NCBI GenBank assembly: GCA_035772785.1
Contig: JAOCPU010000012.1
Location: forward strand, 62,001 to 126,000
Length of the DNA: 64,000 nt
Origin: Phlebiopsis flavidoalba
Taxonomy: Eukaryota; Basidiomycota; Agaricomycetes; Polyporales; Phanerochaetaceae
Direction: 5' to 3'
Part shown: positions 39,630 to 51,725 of the stretch, in pieces
Layout: the number at the start of each line of letters is the position of its first letter
Position numbering within the stretch: position 1 is the first letter of the stretch
Notes under the pieces: model-generated
The model's database searches: none
Told to the model about the DNA's origin: nothing
The model's input: the letters and a program-made list of their open reading frames with translations, nothing else
Translations under genes and position numbers: made by a program

Positions 39630-40857
39630 ACGTTCGAGAGTCTTAAAACAGATAATGTAGGCACGTACAAACATGTAGCCAAATCAAAGTCACCAGCCGA
39701 CTGTTGTTGTACTCTATCCAGCGATGTACTACATGCGTACAGCTTTCAGGGATACTGATACTAATCACACTTGCACTTGAGCCGCCATCGCCCAATATTG
39801 CATTCACCATTTTTTCCCTGTATTGTGTGCTCGGCAGCTCGCGAGCCTTAAGATGACTGTCGCGCCCCGTTCAGCTTCACCGCACGTACTCTCCTATCGA
39901 TCCGGATGACGAGCTTCGGACCGTAGTTTTTCCAGGTAGCCATTTACCACCAAGTCGGGCGAGGCAGTACTGTCAGGGTTTGTGAAAGTGCTATATCTGT
40001 CTCGTCACACAACACTCGTTGTCCGCTCTCTGAGGCATACCTGCCATACGCAACCGAGAACAATCGTCCTCGAAATTGTGAATGCGCCCGGGGTCACCGC
40101 TTGCGGCTGTGCAACAGCCCCCTTGTCTACTTCGATCACTTTGCTTCGCAATGGAGGCAGTGCTTATAAGCTGGCGAAGGCCACATCGCAAGCTACTTGC
40201 AACCGCATCAAGGTCAGCTCGTCTGTGACCACAAGCTCGTTTCATATCTTATCACAACATCGTATGCCATGTGTTTTAGTCTGCGGTCGTCCTCGTGGCT
40301 TCAGGTGAGAGTTGATGCTGTTGAATCCCCATCGAAACAGCCATCGAAAGGTTGCCCACCAGTTGAAATACAAACCAAAACATACTATAGCTGTCTCTAT
40401 ATCATCACGCACATGCCTAGGGACTCTAACGTCACATCATCCTCAACGCCTGTGTGTAATTAACAAAACCAGTGACCCGGCCCAGGGAATGTAAGCACTG
40501 TTGAACTAGGATAGCCGTTCCCACGAAATCCAAGCTTGGCAATGGTTGGGGTAAGTGATTGCGTGTCAATATTCAATTACTCAACATCCACATATTCGTA
40601 CCCTTTTGGATCCTTTTTTGAGGAGGCCATCTGAGGCGGCCCATAAGCCCGAGATCACCTTGTCGTTTACAAGCTGCCGAAGTGCTATTTAACTTACGAG
40701 TCCCCAAGTATCATTCGTCCCGTGTCCTGGATAGTTGCGTTGTCATATTCCAGCACACGTTCATGTTATAGCTTCAAAGACAGCCAACAGAATAGATGGG
40801 ACTAATGGCGAGGGCCACCGAGGCCGCAGATGGAGGGACGGTAGATTTATTCTCTAG
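39630..40857. other. No recognised gene
   Basis: A plus-strand frame at 39982-40308 begins near KVLYLSR, which superficially resembles the IYLSLDP box of MDR oxidoreductases, but no other element of that family follows. The rest contains nothing I recognise. Confidence 0.4.
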
Positions 40858-41920
40858 CTAAGAAAACGCGCAATCACCCAGCCTCTCCCCAGCATTTAAC
40901 GCTCCGGTTCCCGGCCACGCTTCTTCAACATGAGGCATGACATGGAAACAGTCCCGCCCGTGTGGCTGGTAGTATCCCCTGCTCCGACTCACGTCGTCGT
41001 CCGAGTATTTGTCTTCTGTACTCATCGCGCGCGTGCTTGTGAGCCCCATTATAACTGCGGAGTTTCGAACGTGAGTGTTTGAACACATTTAAATTATACC
41101 ACAAATAATGATGATGCACTCACGAAAGCGTGTTGAACAGGGGGCAGCGTTTCCCAGTGGCCTCCAGCTCCTGCTTCTCATTCACGGTGTAATATGGCAC
41201 CGACCAGGTGCCCATGAAAACTCGTATCCTGGCATTACCCATTGCAGCAGCCTTCGCCGCTGTTTCTGAGGCATGGGCTATAGCGATAATCGACGGTGAA
41301 CGCGACGATGCACCGACGGCGCCTGCGATGACGATGGAATGACGGAGTCCTTCATGATGCGTTTGGGTAATGGTTTTTGGCCCCGTCGCTCCCACTCTTC
41401 TTCGAGCAACTTGAGCTTTTTCTTTCAACGGATATGTTACGCGCTGACCACGCTGTGCCAACCCAGACTCATCCCACCGGTGGCATGCACCGCGGCAACA
41501 ATAGTGACCGCGGACGCTGTGTGACGAGTTTTGATAGCGCGTCGCTTGCGATAAAATATTCTTCGCCAACTCTGCGTATGAGTACTCGCGATCGGATATC
41601 TTCTCGCGGTTAATCACTACGACTGAAGCTAATAGATACCCTCTTTGATCTTCATGGTGGAGTTGGTACGTGTGGAGTCGTAATTGGGATGTAGTTGTGT
41701 CGCAGTTATCAGGGAGCGGAGTTGGGGTCGAGAATGGCCATCAATCCCAGTGCCTAAATACCATTTCTTCCGGTGGTATCTAGCTAACACACGCAGGTGA
41801 ATTGGGTTCAGTCGTGTCTACACCAGTGTAGTACGGAAAATTGATCGAATGTATAGGGGCTACCCTTTCCAAAACCCCACGAGACAGCTGTCAAGATAGA
41901 TAGCTACGAACATGGCAGAA
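40858..41920 (-). CDS. Unrecognised protein, copy A of a tandem pair
   Basis: I do not recognise the family. In minus-strand order the conserved core reads REKISDREYSYAELAKNIL (about 41605-41555), a segment that after frame correction gives VTIVAAVHATGGMSLG (about 41510-41460), then ISVEKKKLKLLEEEWERRG (about 41430-41385) and a hydrophobic stretch of the IVIAGAVGA type (about 41335-41310). The middle and last parts are Gly/Ala-rich and could be membrane segments or glycine-zipper helices, joined by a charged helix. A further minus-strand piece, STEDKYSDDDVSRSRGYYQP (about 41020-40965) through GERLGDCAFS to a stop at 40858, may be the last exon. The same order of elements recurs about 1.9 kb away (copy B), which is the main evidence that this is a gene. 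Confidence 0.5.
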
Positions 41921-42989
41921 GCGCGGTGCTAGCTCAAAATATATCGGATGCAAACACTATGTTACAGCTCCGAACGTCAACGTGTTAAACCATGAGGCTG
42001 CTTTCATGCTCTGACCGCTACTAGGATTGGTTAGGGCAGACAGAACTTTGTTTTCTAAGGACTCCGTTTGGCTCGTGTCGGTATCTATCTTCATCAGTTC
42101 CCATGCGTGTACCCTTGCAGAGATCCCTTCACAGCGCGGCCCAGAGCGGCGGGCCCTGGCCCGCTGACTACTTGCATCGATGTGAGCTTACGAGTTACTG
42201 TGTATTAACCCATGTGCTCGTCCTGGCTCCTCAGCCATACCAGGCGAGACTGATGGTGATTGACCCTGACAACCTACACCCTCCGTGAACCTAGCGAGTT
42301 GAGTTTGATTTGAGTACCTCAGTACTTAGGCTGCATCAATTCGTGACTAATAAGGAAGGCGGAGGCTTTGGGTCCTAACAGTGTTCAAACTGATGGCACG
42401 TGCCAGTTCAGGATTCTCTAAAATGCTCCTGACTGAAAAGCTCATCCACGCAACCACGGGACCGAGTGTAAACATTGGCGGATGCTTGCATTCAAAGCAG
42501 CGTCTTATATGCCGGTATCATTACATCGTCAGCCATTGCTATCTCAGCGTCAACACCCACGCCAGGCGTGATTTCGCTTGAGGTAACACATGCCAGTGAG
42601 GGTGTTTTTGGTGTCAACCGCCGTGCAGTTTGGCACGTTACAAGTTTTTGGCCTCTCGACCAGGGAAATCGCGATGGTGTATGTAACACTACTTGTTACG
42701 ACGTTCCTTTGACTATATGGAAATATTCTTCATATCGGCGAAGCTGGTTATGTAATGTACTATGGGTGACTTGTGGGGCCTCACAGTCAAGTTGGTATGT
42801 TATCTCTGCCCTTTTCTCTTGCCCCCCCAATGGGCACTAGCATAATGATCACAAAGTCTCAGGACTACTTCTCAAACCATCATCGTCGCTATCTTCATAG
42901 TGAAGCTGATTAACAGCATTGTAGCTGAATTAAACACTGTAAGTGACGCGATCTCTCAACGCACTTCTTTAAGTTGTCACCTTACGACA
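41921..42989. other. Spacer between tandem copies
   Basis: No recognised gene. A plus-strand frame at 42475-42840 starts with a plausible hydrophobic run (SSVLYAGIITSSAIAISAST). The opposite strand could equally be 3' exons of copy B. Neither could be settled. Confidence 0.35.
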
Positions 42990-43800
42990 GCGTATTGACA
43001 GCAGTGGCGCAGTTCCCAAGCTTCTGTTCAGCACACCTTGTTCTCAATGGCATGGTGGTATGGCTCCGACAAGATGTCATTGAACTCATACTCCGGGGTG
43101 CACCGAATGCAGCCTCCTGCGCTCCTTCCTCCGTTCGCATGTGTGGTTTGTTGGCGAAAGTCGTAAACAGTGAAAGCAACTGCCCCAGCAGTGCTTGTAA
43201 TGCGTAGGTTGACAGTGTTTTTCGCGGTCTTCAGGTCTCGCAACTTTTTCTGACCGCGATCGCCGCAACCACTCTTCTCTCTAGCAACTGTAGCTTGTTC
43301 TTCTCGACGGCAATGTTACGTGCGGACCAAGCCGCACGCCCGACGAGGCTCATTCCGCCAGTGACGTGCACGGCTGCAGCGCCAGTTAGTGCGGTACTTC
43401 TTGGACGTCCCGATTTGCTGCGTCGTTTGCGATAAGATGTTTCTTGCGAGCGTCGCCATAGGAGTACTCGCTGGTCGGAGATCTTCTCACGATAGTGTGA
43501 GTTTGTTGCAAGCCTAGTAGACTCTCCCTGAACTTCATCGCTGTGCGTCAAGAGGGTGAGTTGCAAGGCTGAACAGCTCAGGTGCGAGAAGTTCAAGGGC
43601 CGAGTGTGGAAATCTTCAGGATTAAGTACTGGCACTATCGAAGGCATATCCCATCGTGTCGAACCTGCAGCCCGGATGTGAGCTACATCTTCTCTTTCGG
43701 CACGGACGCTGATGAATGTATCTCAGGACCCTTGACTCGAGTCACGGGACGCCTGTCAAAGATGTCGTGAAGCATGGTAGAAGCGCGGTATCTACTCGGG
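42990..43800 (-). CDS. Unrecognised protein, copy B of a tandem pair
   Basis: This is a paralogue of copy A, on the same strand. The matching core is REKISDQ..EYSYG (about 43490-43455), a stretch aligned to AKNILSQ, then AVHVTGGMSLVGRAAW (about 43375-43330), SARNIAVEKNKLQLLER (about 43325-43275), and a hydrophobic piece ITSTAGAVAFTVYDFR (about 43195-43150). A downstream part (PEYEFNDILSEPYHHAIENK, about 43100-43030) has no clear counterpart in copy A. Upstream, a short homologous block at about 43760-43790 pairs with about 41888-41915 of copy A, so the duplication includes the 5' region. Substitutions between copies are largely codon-like, suggesting both were under selection after duplication. 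The function is unknown. Confidence 0.5.
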
Positions 43801-45252
43801 GATCCCGACTCAGCCAAACGCCTTTTCAGATCTGGAATTTAGACTGTGATCACTCTCCATGACCCGGCGAGTACAACATCTACCAGGTCTGTGGAGCACA
43901 CTGCCTTGTCCGAGTCTGGCATATAGACTTGGTCCACATTTTCTGTGGTCGGGCTTGCTTCATAGCTTCCGCTACATCAGCAAACGCCCAGTCATCTGCA
44001 TCACATATACATGCCTTCTACAACCCGGATTGAACCTAATACATTCCGTCACATCAGGCAGTGAAAGATGTAAGCTATCCATGCATGACCACATATATCA
44101 ATGGCGATCTAACTCAACCTCTCTTTTCACAGACTAGCTACTTATCGCCACACGCATGTAGACGCTCCTGAGTGCTATTTATGCTTCGAACCACGCATAG
44201 CTTGCCCATGGATATCTCTTAGGCTGACCAACACCAGACGTCAGCCTACATCAGCTTTGCGGGCGGTGGTTGGTGCAGTCCCACACTCTATTAGCCTTCG
44301 CCTCGTTCGGATGGCTATGAGGACGGCTCGCGCGACACTTGCCACTCAGAGGTTCTCTCTGGATCACTCAAAGGATATATAGATCAACTACCCTGATCCG
44401 ACTAGGACTTCACAGGACTTCAAGTTGCTACGTGAGCACACCTTTGTCAGATTAATTCGCTAGTCCTTCTCTTACAGTCAATCAACGCCTATACGGGGTA
44501 ACGACCGTCTCTTCCCCCCCTAACTGAGTTTGCCCCTTGGAGTCAGAATCACGTCAATGGTTACTCTTTGTTCTTCGGCAGAATGAGGCGAATCCTCCCG
44601 ATTCTAGATCGTTCGTACTCATAAAGCCCATTCCAGGTTTTTTATGCGAAACCGCCTCTGATATGCCCGTGGCGGAATGTGGCGCAAATGATCTGGGCAA
44701 CAGAGATACGATTCTCGTGAAGCTTGCGAAGATGTTCAGTGGTGGGGCTATTAGACGCGAGCCCCGATGGCATTAATGTCACAGCCAATGACGCGAACCC
44801 CATCTAGCTACAGTTAGCCAGACGCATATGCGGTATTAAGTTCGCCTTCTGACTTGACCAGGTGTCTTTTCATTTCATCTATGATGATGTCTGGCGAGCT
44901 GTGTACTGTTCACTGGCGATGGAATGAAACCAAAAAGTCTGGATGTTTATCCAACCGATAATACCATGCCACTAAGACTTGATGGGTGTGAAAAATGTGT
45001 CACTGTGCGAAATGCTTCAGTCGTCTCATCTGTTGAAGGATACATCGCACACGACAACGCCAAGTTCTTCCTTTACATGATAGAAGGATAACAAGAGAGA
45101 CAACAAGACGACTAGCTAGTAATAAACAATGATAAACCAGAGACACCCGTGATGCATGCGGTCGGACGAGGGAGACTCGCCATCCCGCCTGCACCGAAAA
45201 CACATCGCTCTGCTCCCTGACGGCGAAGCGTGTGGGGTGCGACACAACACCG
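43801..45252. other. No recognised gene
   Basis: This lies between copy B and the BQT4-like gene. Short frames only. TATATAG near 44378 is followed by ordinary sequence. The end of the region is the 3' flank of the BQT4-like gene. Confidence 0.4.
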
Positions 45253-46840
45253 TCAGGGTGAGCGAAGAACAGGGGGAGTAAGAATATGAGAGTATAGATG
45301 GGACGGTGACAGAAATGGTACAGGGAATATATGCGACTTTACCGTCAGAATCCAAAACGCGATGTGGATGACACTAGAAGAAGCCCGGGATGGAAGGGAG
45401 GAATTGACTACGTATCATCGTCAGCTGACCATGGAATGCCGTACCAGAGATGTGGAGCAGAGCACTTACACTGACCCATGTGCCGATGGCAAACGCGAGA
45501 GCACCCCACGCGAGGGACTGTGCGCTCTGGTGGCATCGACTTGCGGACACGGCTGTTGGTGACGAGCGCGCGCTCCTCCTCCTCGGACTTTGGCTCCTTA
45601 ATGTCAAGCTTGGAGCACGACAGACTCCTCCTCGCGCGCAACGTTTCGTCGCGGCGGGTTTCCGCCGGAGTGTCCGCCGACGCAAGCTCCGCCGCCTCCC
45701 GCTCGGCCTTGAGCCGCTCATGAGCTCCTTCTGTTCACGCACATCCTCCTCCATGTTCGGGCGCGAGGCCCTCGATCACCTCCGTGTCCTCCTCCTCAAC
45801 AACCAGTCTCGTCAGAGTTCGCGTGTACCGACATCCCAGATGCTCGTGAACGGCCTTGACAGTTTTTTTTCGGTGTCTGTGGGAGAGGTGGCGGTGAGCG
45901 GCGTAGTGGGGGGAGCGGGACTCCGGACCCGAACAGAACGTCTGATGCTAGTAGGTAGGAAATAGTAGAAAAGCAGGCGTTGGATACTTACCTTGCAGGT
46001 GTGGCCGTGGGCTCGCCGCGGGAGTGGCAGGAGCCGTGGAAGGCACCGGGGACGCCTCACGCCGCCGTTTAGAGGCACGGGCATCGCGTGTGATGTTGTC
46101 GTCGGGCGGGGGAAAGTCTTAGGCTGCGCGGGAGACGCAGTGGGCGTGGGCTGCTGCGTGGTGCGCGCGAGCTTGCGGTAGACGATGTTCGGGTCGGGGA
46201 CGGCTTCAGCAAGAGCTGGATGATGGGTGCCAGACCGTACTCTTGCGCGACATCACGAGCTACTGTCGGGGGTAACCCAAGTACCCGCGAAGCGTACTTT
46301 TCCAGACTTGTTGATAGAGGTGATATCGTAGGTCGCCTTAACCCAGGCAGCCTCCCTGCGTTCCAAGTCCTCCGACGCGGTTGGGAAGCGCGGTGCGGAA
46401 CATAGTCGTTTAAAGAGATAGCATCTGTGTCGAGCCTACGAAGGACAAATGCATGTCCGCCGGGCTTGATCGTATGGTGAGCGAGAAGAAAAGAGTGAGG
46501 TTTTGACCGGTCATGTTCGTGTACCGTAGGAATCTTAATTCGTGCAACCTAGCCGCACTGTCAGCGACGCTTAGCTTACAGTTGAATACAGAAGGGCTTA
46601 CGAATGGTTGCCTGTGCACCCTGTCTCACATCTCCTGAAACTTTACGGGCAGGGAAGTTTGCTTGAGTCACTAGCGGAAGAAGGATAGTGTGCGGAGATG
46701 CGTCAGTCTCCTGTGAGAGGAAATAGCGAAGCTTTGTACAGACGCGTTTTGAGAGGTGAGGGTTGGCAAAGTCCATCGGGAGTGGTGGGCGCTGGCGTAA
46801 GAGCTGGCTTGCCAATACCGTTAGGCGAGAGGGCGGACAT
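45253..46840 (-). CDS. BQT4: BQT4-like APSES/KilA-N domain inner-nuclear-membrane protein
   Basis: Fission yeast Bqt4 anchors telomeres to the inner nuclear membrane. It has an APSES-like domain and a C-terminal transmembrane helix. The proposed start at 46840 gives MSALSPNGIGKPAL. The domain follows: PVKFQEM (about 46640), a VRIPTV-like strand (about 46530), KPGGHAFVLRRLDTDAIS (about 46470-46420), then FPTASEDLERREAAWVKATY (about 46380-46340), DITSINKSGKVRFAGTWVTP (about 46330-46270) and ARDVAQEYGLAPII (about 46265-46225). Next are VPDPNIVYRKLARTTQ (about 46200-46150) and basic SKRRREASPVPSTAPATP (about 46080-46030), a likely nuclear signal. After an intron come SFTSIWDVG-type and coiled-coil segments (Glu/Arg-rich, 45750-45560), then LAWGALAFAIGTWVS (about 45530-45490), continued after a GTAAGT intron by VIHIAFWIL, which completes the membrane span. 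The stop at 45253 is provisional. Confidence 0.82.
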
Positions 46841-48167
46841 GGTGATGAGGGTAGAAGATCAAGTCCTTGAGGGTGAGGTGAATGTTCGATCCAGGCCACA
46901 GACGGCGCCTGTCCACGTTCAACCAGGAGTATGCCGAAGGGTCCCAGCCTCTTTCGGCAGCCCTGATTGTTCCACCTCTGAAAAAAAAACCATCGTTGTC
47001 CTCATTATTCACAAAAAAATCGCTTGCATCGGAGTCTACGTCGTGCACAGGCCCGTCACATCTGACAGAAACTACTCCTATCTCCTCCTCCTCGTCCCAA
47101 TCATCGTACTGCTGCAGTTATCGGCATGCACCGTGCTAGAGGGCTGACTGGGCTCCGACATGGAGGCTGCGTTAGCAAGGGCGAGCAATCCGAAATCTCG
47201 AGGCGTAGTCGACGTGGAGCTTCGTACGTTCTGTCTGCGTGAGATGATGCCACGCGGACGAGAGCGGCTGCACAGCAGCTGTGGGGATGCTTCTCTCCAT
47301 CTGGTTTACTCGTGATAATCGTACATTCGAGGGCGACCGGCGCACTACACTTGGGTTTTTTTTGTTTACTGGATGGGACCCGGCCGCCGTGCACCTGCTT
47401 CCAGCAACTTACCACCTTGGACTGGTCAACTCCCTGTGGTCATCATCTTGGATCAAGACGAAACACCTTACCAAAAGTTCAAAAATATTGTTCAATATAG
47501 TCCTTCGCGCTTCAGTCGTATTAGGGCAACACCTGCTTCTCAGCTGCGTCTACCGCCTTCTTCACCGCTATTATCATATAAGAGCGTTGGGTTATGTCCG
47601 GCAAGCCTCTCCAGGTCGCTCCCAGCTCTGTTCTGTTAACGAAAGAGCTCTGTTGCTTGTCAGATTATGAGATTGGGATTCCGAGAACATAGGGGCACGT
47701 GGTACTCCGGATTACTAAGCTGGTTGTCGACATGACCGGCGGCCTCCTCCCAGACAGGGGACAATTGTAAGGACTGGCATTTGTGAGATCCGTAGGGGGT
47801 TCCAAGAGCAGCCATCGTCAGCTCAAGGGCATAGCGGGGTGGTGAGAAGAGAAGCGGTACAGCGGGGCTTGCCGCAGGACGGACTACTTATTATACACCC
47901 CAATTTTTATGCGGGAGCAGAATGCCGATCGGTCCACTGACGACGCTCGGCAAAACACCCCTGTCTCCACGATTGATCGCTCATACGCCCCTGCCCAGCT
48001 TCAAACAATCGAGCCGCAACAGTAAACAAGAACGCGTGAACAAACTGCTTTCTATATTGCCCATTTCGCAATGGAGGGTACAAGTCTATCGTCTCTTACA
48101 TTTCTACATGGCACGCAAAAAAAACACAAGTAGTATGATACACCCGTCGACTATTTTCGCTTACACT
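46841..48167. other. Possible damaged gene upstream of BQT4
   Basis: The minus strand has protein-like stretches without a recognised family: RTELGATWRGLPDITQRSY (about 47635-47580), FELLVRCFVLIQDDDHREL (about 47485-47430) and an acidic end, WDEEEEIG with DVDSDASDFF (about 47090-47010). Order and strand are consistent with one gene ending near 46.98 kb, but frames change too often to join them and no stop is certain. Confidence 0.3.
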
Positions 48168-51100
48168 TTAATTTCCTTCACAATTCCTACCACGCTGCCA
48201 AAGCTCGTTCAACTCGAGTCCTTGCGCCAGTGCTCCTATCTCCTTCTCGAGCGCCAAGATCTGCGGAAAACGCGCGAGTGTTCCAACGCGCTCCTCGGGA
48301 TGAGGCTCGTGATGTGGGCCACGGCTCGCGACTTGCCCCGGCGATTGACCATGTCCGCTGATCCCTTCCGAAATTCGTGCTCCTTTCATCTCCAGCACGG
48401 GCACCCACTTTACGCATCGAGCCTTGGATCGTATAGTGATCGCGGCACGCCGACTCGAAGGATGCGCGATAGTGCGCGGCGCGGTCGACTACACCTGGAC
48501 TTTTGGATCTGGTTGTGCCGCTGGCTCAAGCGGATGAAGGCGATGCACTCTTGTTTTATGCGCGCAAGGCGCACGGCGCGCAGCGCAGGTCGAGGGGCGA
48601 TGGGGATGCCGCCCTGCAGTGTGTGTCCGAGCGAGGCGCAGCGTTTGCGCGAGTCGAAAGATAGCTATGTGCCAACCCTCTTCCTTGAACATATCGTGGT
48701 GATCATCTTCGCGGCTATAATAGACGAGGAAGATGACTCTTTCTGGCTTCTAATGACGATACCATTAGCTCGATAATGCGGAACGAAAATACAAATTACG
48801 AAAACTTCACAAGACAATCCTGCTCCCTTCGCTCTTTCCCTTAACATACAAAGGGCCGTTACCGTGACCGCTTCTTGATAGGTACTTGCAGACCGTGGGG
48901 TCGTCAACGCGCAGCATGTTGAGGTTGATCGCCAACGCTCTGAGGGGTATACACAATGCAAGCTCACCTGTCTGCAAACGACGAAGAGCCAATCAGGCCC
49001 GGTTCTACACTAGAAGGAGTGTGAAAGAGCCTTACTCGCCGCAAAGCAATCCCATGGTCGCAATGGTAGACCGCACTTTCCGCCTGGCTCTCAGACAAAA
49101 CGCATAACTACCGATATTCCAGGACTCGCCGACGCGCTCTGCTTGATCGCGTCGCACCTTACGCATCAACGAGGGCGTTGAAGACTCGTGTCGCTACCTG
49201 CTGGGTAGACGTAAAACTCCGTCATCGCACAATTATTCAGCGAAGATCGTCGCGGGTAGGGTGGCGACAAAATCGGGGATATTGAACAGACCGGAACCAA
49301 CGGGTACAGCTTGCGGCCCTGCTCGAGGATGAGAGACAGCGAAGTTTGAACGCCTCGAAGCCGTGGTCCGATCATGGTGATCATCAGCGCGTGGAAAGTT
49401 GTACCGTGCTGGAAAATAACTTGGCCGCGACCGAGCCGAGGTTGATGGTCGGGCACAGAAAAAAAAAAAAAAAAAAAAAACCAAAAAAACTGTTGGGGTG
49501 TGTTTTGCGGTTCGTTATACCCAGCTGATTCCTAGCCGCGCACGCAGCGTCGATATCCAGTTTGTCGACGCCGAGCCGAGTGGTGAGGGAGAGCTGGCGT
49601 GGTGCTACGTCATTGTCGTCGAGGGGGGTTCAAGTCCGTCGCGAAAGGTGTGTGAATCCGTTGTGGATACGCGGCGAGACAGGCCGGTGGCCTTGAGGCG
49701 TGCAGTACCGTACGGTACGGCGGGAAGCTGGCGCGCGTTTGCGGCGTTCATGGACCTCCTGCTGGAGACTTCCGACGCTGATAAATTGTTAGTTTGATAT
49801 TGTTACAACGCCGTAATCTGAGGGTCTGACATACTGCATACCTAATCGCGCAACGCGAGGGTGGTTATGACCGGCTGCAAACAAATATGAAATAAACTGT
49901 TTTGGCAGGAGAGTCAATAAAAAATGAAGCTTACTTGTGAATGGGGTAGGGGTCGGCGGGTTCTGGGTGTACTTGTGATGTCGCCAGGAAAACCTCAAGA
50001 GACTCGTGGAATTCGGGGTCACGCAACGACATGGCCTTGGCTCAAAGTAATCTATTTTTGAGCAATGGCTTCTGATACTGAATGTGTCTCAAGAGTCTCT
50101 GTGAATGTGAGTATTCGGGGATTAAGTTTTCATTGGTATTCGGACATACCATTGCAACGGTCTTCCATAAGTGGTAACGCGGGTGATCATTGTTCTCTTG
50201 AACGCCCGATCATGTAGAAGGGGTGTCGGGGGGTGGCTTCGAGGAGGGCCTCAACGGCTTCAACACCTTGAAGTGTGGGCTAAAATAGTCATCACAAGTC
50301 ACGGCACACGGCGCGAAATTCCAGAAACAGACTGAGGACTGACCAAGAATACGGTCATAAGCGCAGGGTCGGCCGCCACGCTGGGTGTGTCCTAGTGTGG
50401 GTGACACGGGTTGTCAAGACCAAGTCTATCGGTAAGAAACATCTTTGATGGCTTCTGCGCGGATAGGGTTGAGCTCCTTGTCATGCGCTCCTTCAGCAAC
50501 GATGACAATCGTCGTTCGCTTGCCGAGTTCACGGTGCTAATTTTCGCACGCGAAGGAGAAATCGATGAAAACGTCATGCTGGAGCATATTAGGGAGACAA
50601 GAAAATACGCGTACGCGTTGAATCATCTTGCACATCTCGTCCTCCCATGAGTCCGTCTTCGGAGGGCGCTCTGGGATGAAGATAAAGTCCGCACCAGCAC
50701 TGAGATGCAGTGTGAGATTCCGATTTGTGTACGGAGGTAGATTGGGATGTAGAATTTACCACCTAACTCCGGCGAGCAGTGCAAGCCAGCCACAGTGCCG
50801 ACCCATGACTTCAACGTAACGAATGCACGGGAGTGGGGTGGGAGAAGGCGGTGGATTCAATGTTGTCGATGGCCTCACAAATACGGTGAAGAGCGGTGGG
50901 GGCGCCGATGGTCATATCGGTCATGGACATGTCGTTGTCAATTGAGCCTACGAGACCCACGATCTTGAGGTGTCCATATGTTTGAACCTGCTGGTCGGAG
51001 ATTTGCCTACGCAGTAGTTAAAGATTTTGAAGGGAAGCAATGAGAATGGAATCTACCTTGTTCACGGAGCTTGGCGATGAGACTTGGCCATTCCTGCCCT

Positions 51101-51725
51101 AAAGACATCTGCACCAGTCAAAGAGCCATCTCCGCCGCAGACGACGACGAGCGCGTCGATTCCCTCTTTGATAAGGTTGTACGCTGCAGCGAGTCGCCCT
51201 TCTTGTGTACGGAACGCGGTGGAACGCGCAGTACCACACAAGGTACCACCCTAAAGAGGATATTAGACAGGAGGACGAGGTACAGATCCGCGACCGTACC
51301 ACTCCAAACCATCCTCGCACATCATCCCAGCCTACGCGCACAATGTTATCTCCCCCTTCAGTGTCCTTCCTCCGGGGTGATCAGAGGTGCCATCCCGCAA
51401 GAGTTCGCCATCACCGAATCGTAGGTTGGGGATAAAAGACTCGTCCTTGAGATGGACCTCCTTGTGTGTAGCAACTGCAGGTTTCTCCGCCTTGTGATCA
51501 TCTCCATTATACCGCGGACAAGACCCTCGTATCCCTCACGGACTAAACCCAGGTCTCGCAGCCCCTGCACAAATGTCAGGCATGTCAAACGCAAAGGACC
51601 GATCTGACGTACTTGATAATGCCGGCCTTGACCACGGCGCGGACGACCGCGTTCATGCCCGCGCTGTCTCCTCCGGAGGTGAGCACCGCGAGCTTCATTC
51701 TGTACTTTGGTGGGGTCGTGCTCAT
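48168..51725 (-). CDS. PFK: ATP-dependent 6-phosphofructokinase
   Basis: The enzyme phosphorylates fructose 6-phosphate, the committed step of glycolysis. The start at 51725 gives [20 protein letters not shown], followed by [13 protein letters not shown], the nucleotide-binding loop. After introns come [10 protein letters not shown] (about 51530), [10 protein letters not shown] (about 51145-51115), [20 protein letters not shown] (about 50960-50900, catalytic Asp region), [13 protein letters not shown] (about 50810-50770), [14 protein letters not shown] (about 50490-50450) and [19 protein letters not shown] (about 50405-50350). [18 protein letters not shown] near 50010-49970 starts the linker. 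The second, regulatory half holds [19 protein letters not shown] (about 49380-49330), [15 protein letters not shown] (about 49225-49180), [17 protein letters not shown] (about 48930-48880) and [12 protein letters not shown] (about 48850-48815). [16 protein letters not shown] (about 48430-48390) precedes a C-terminal helix ending [14 protein letters not shown] and TAA at 48168. The tandem arrangement and roughly 850 residues are usual for fungal PFK. Confidence 0.95.
49459..49480. repeat. A22 homopolymer within the PFK gene
   Basis: A run of 22 A residues is followed by CC and seven more A. On the coding strand this is a T-tract just before CTGTGCCCGACCATC, so it may be an intronic pyrimidine tract whose length is unreliable. 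It sits immediately upstream of the exon encoding MITMIGPRL. Confidence 0.8.

Noticed and set aside
39982..40308. Second MDR oxidoreductase fragment (KVLYLSR resembling IYLSLDP)
   Set aside because: Only seven residues resemble the box. No cofactor-binding region or other family element follows within 1 kb.
47922..48776. 284-codon plus-strand ORF
   Set aside because: Its 3' part lies opposite the clearly homologous C-terminal exons of phosphofructokinase, so it is an antisense shadow.
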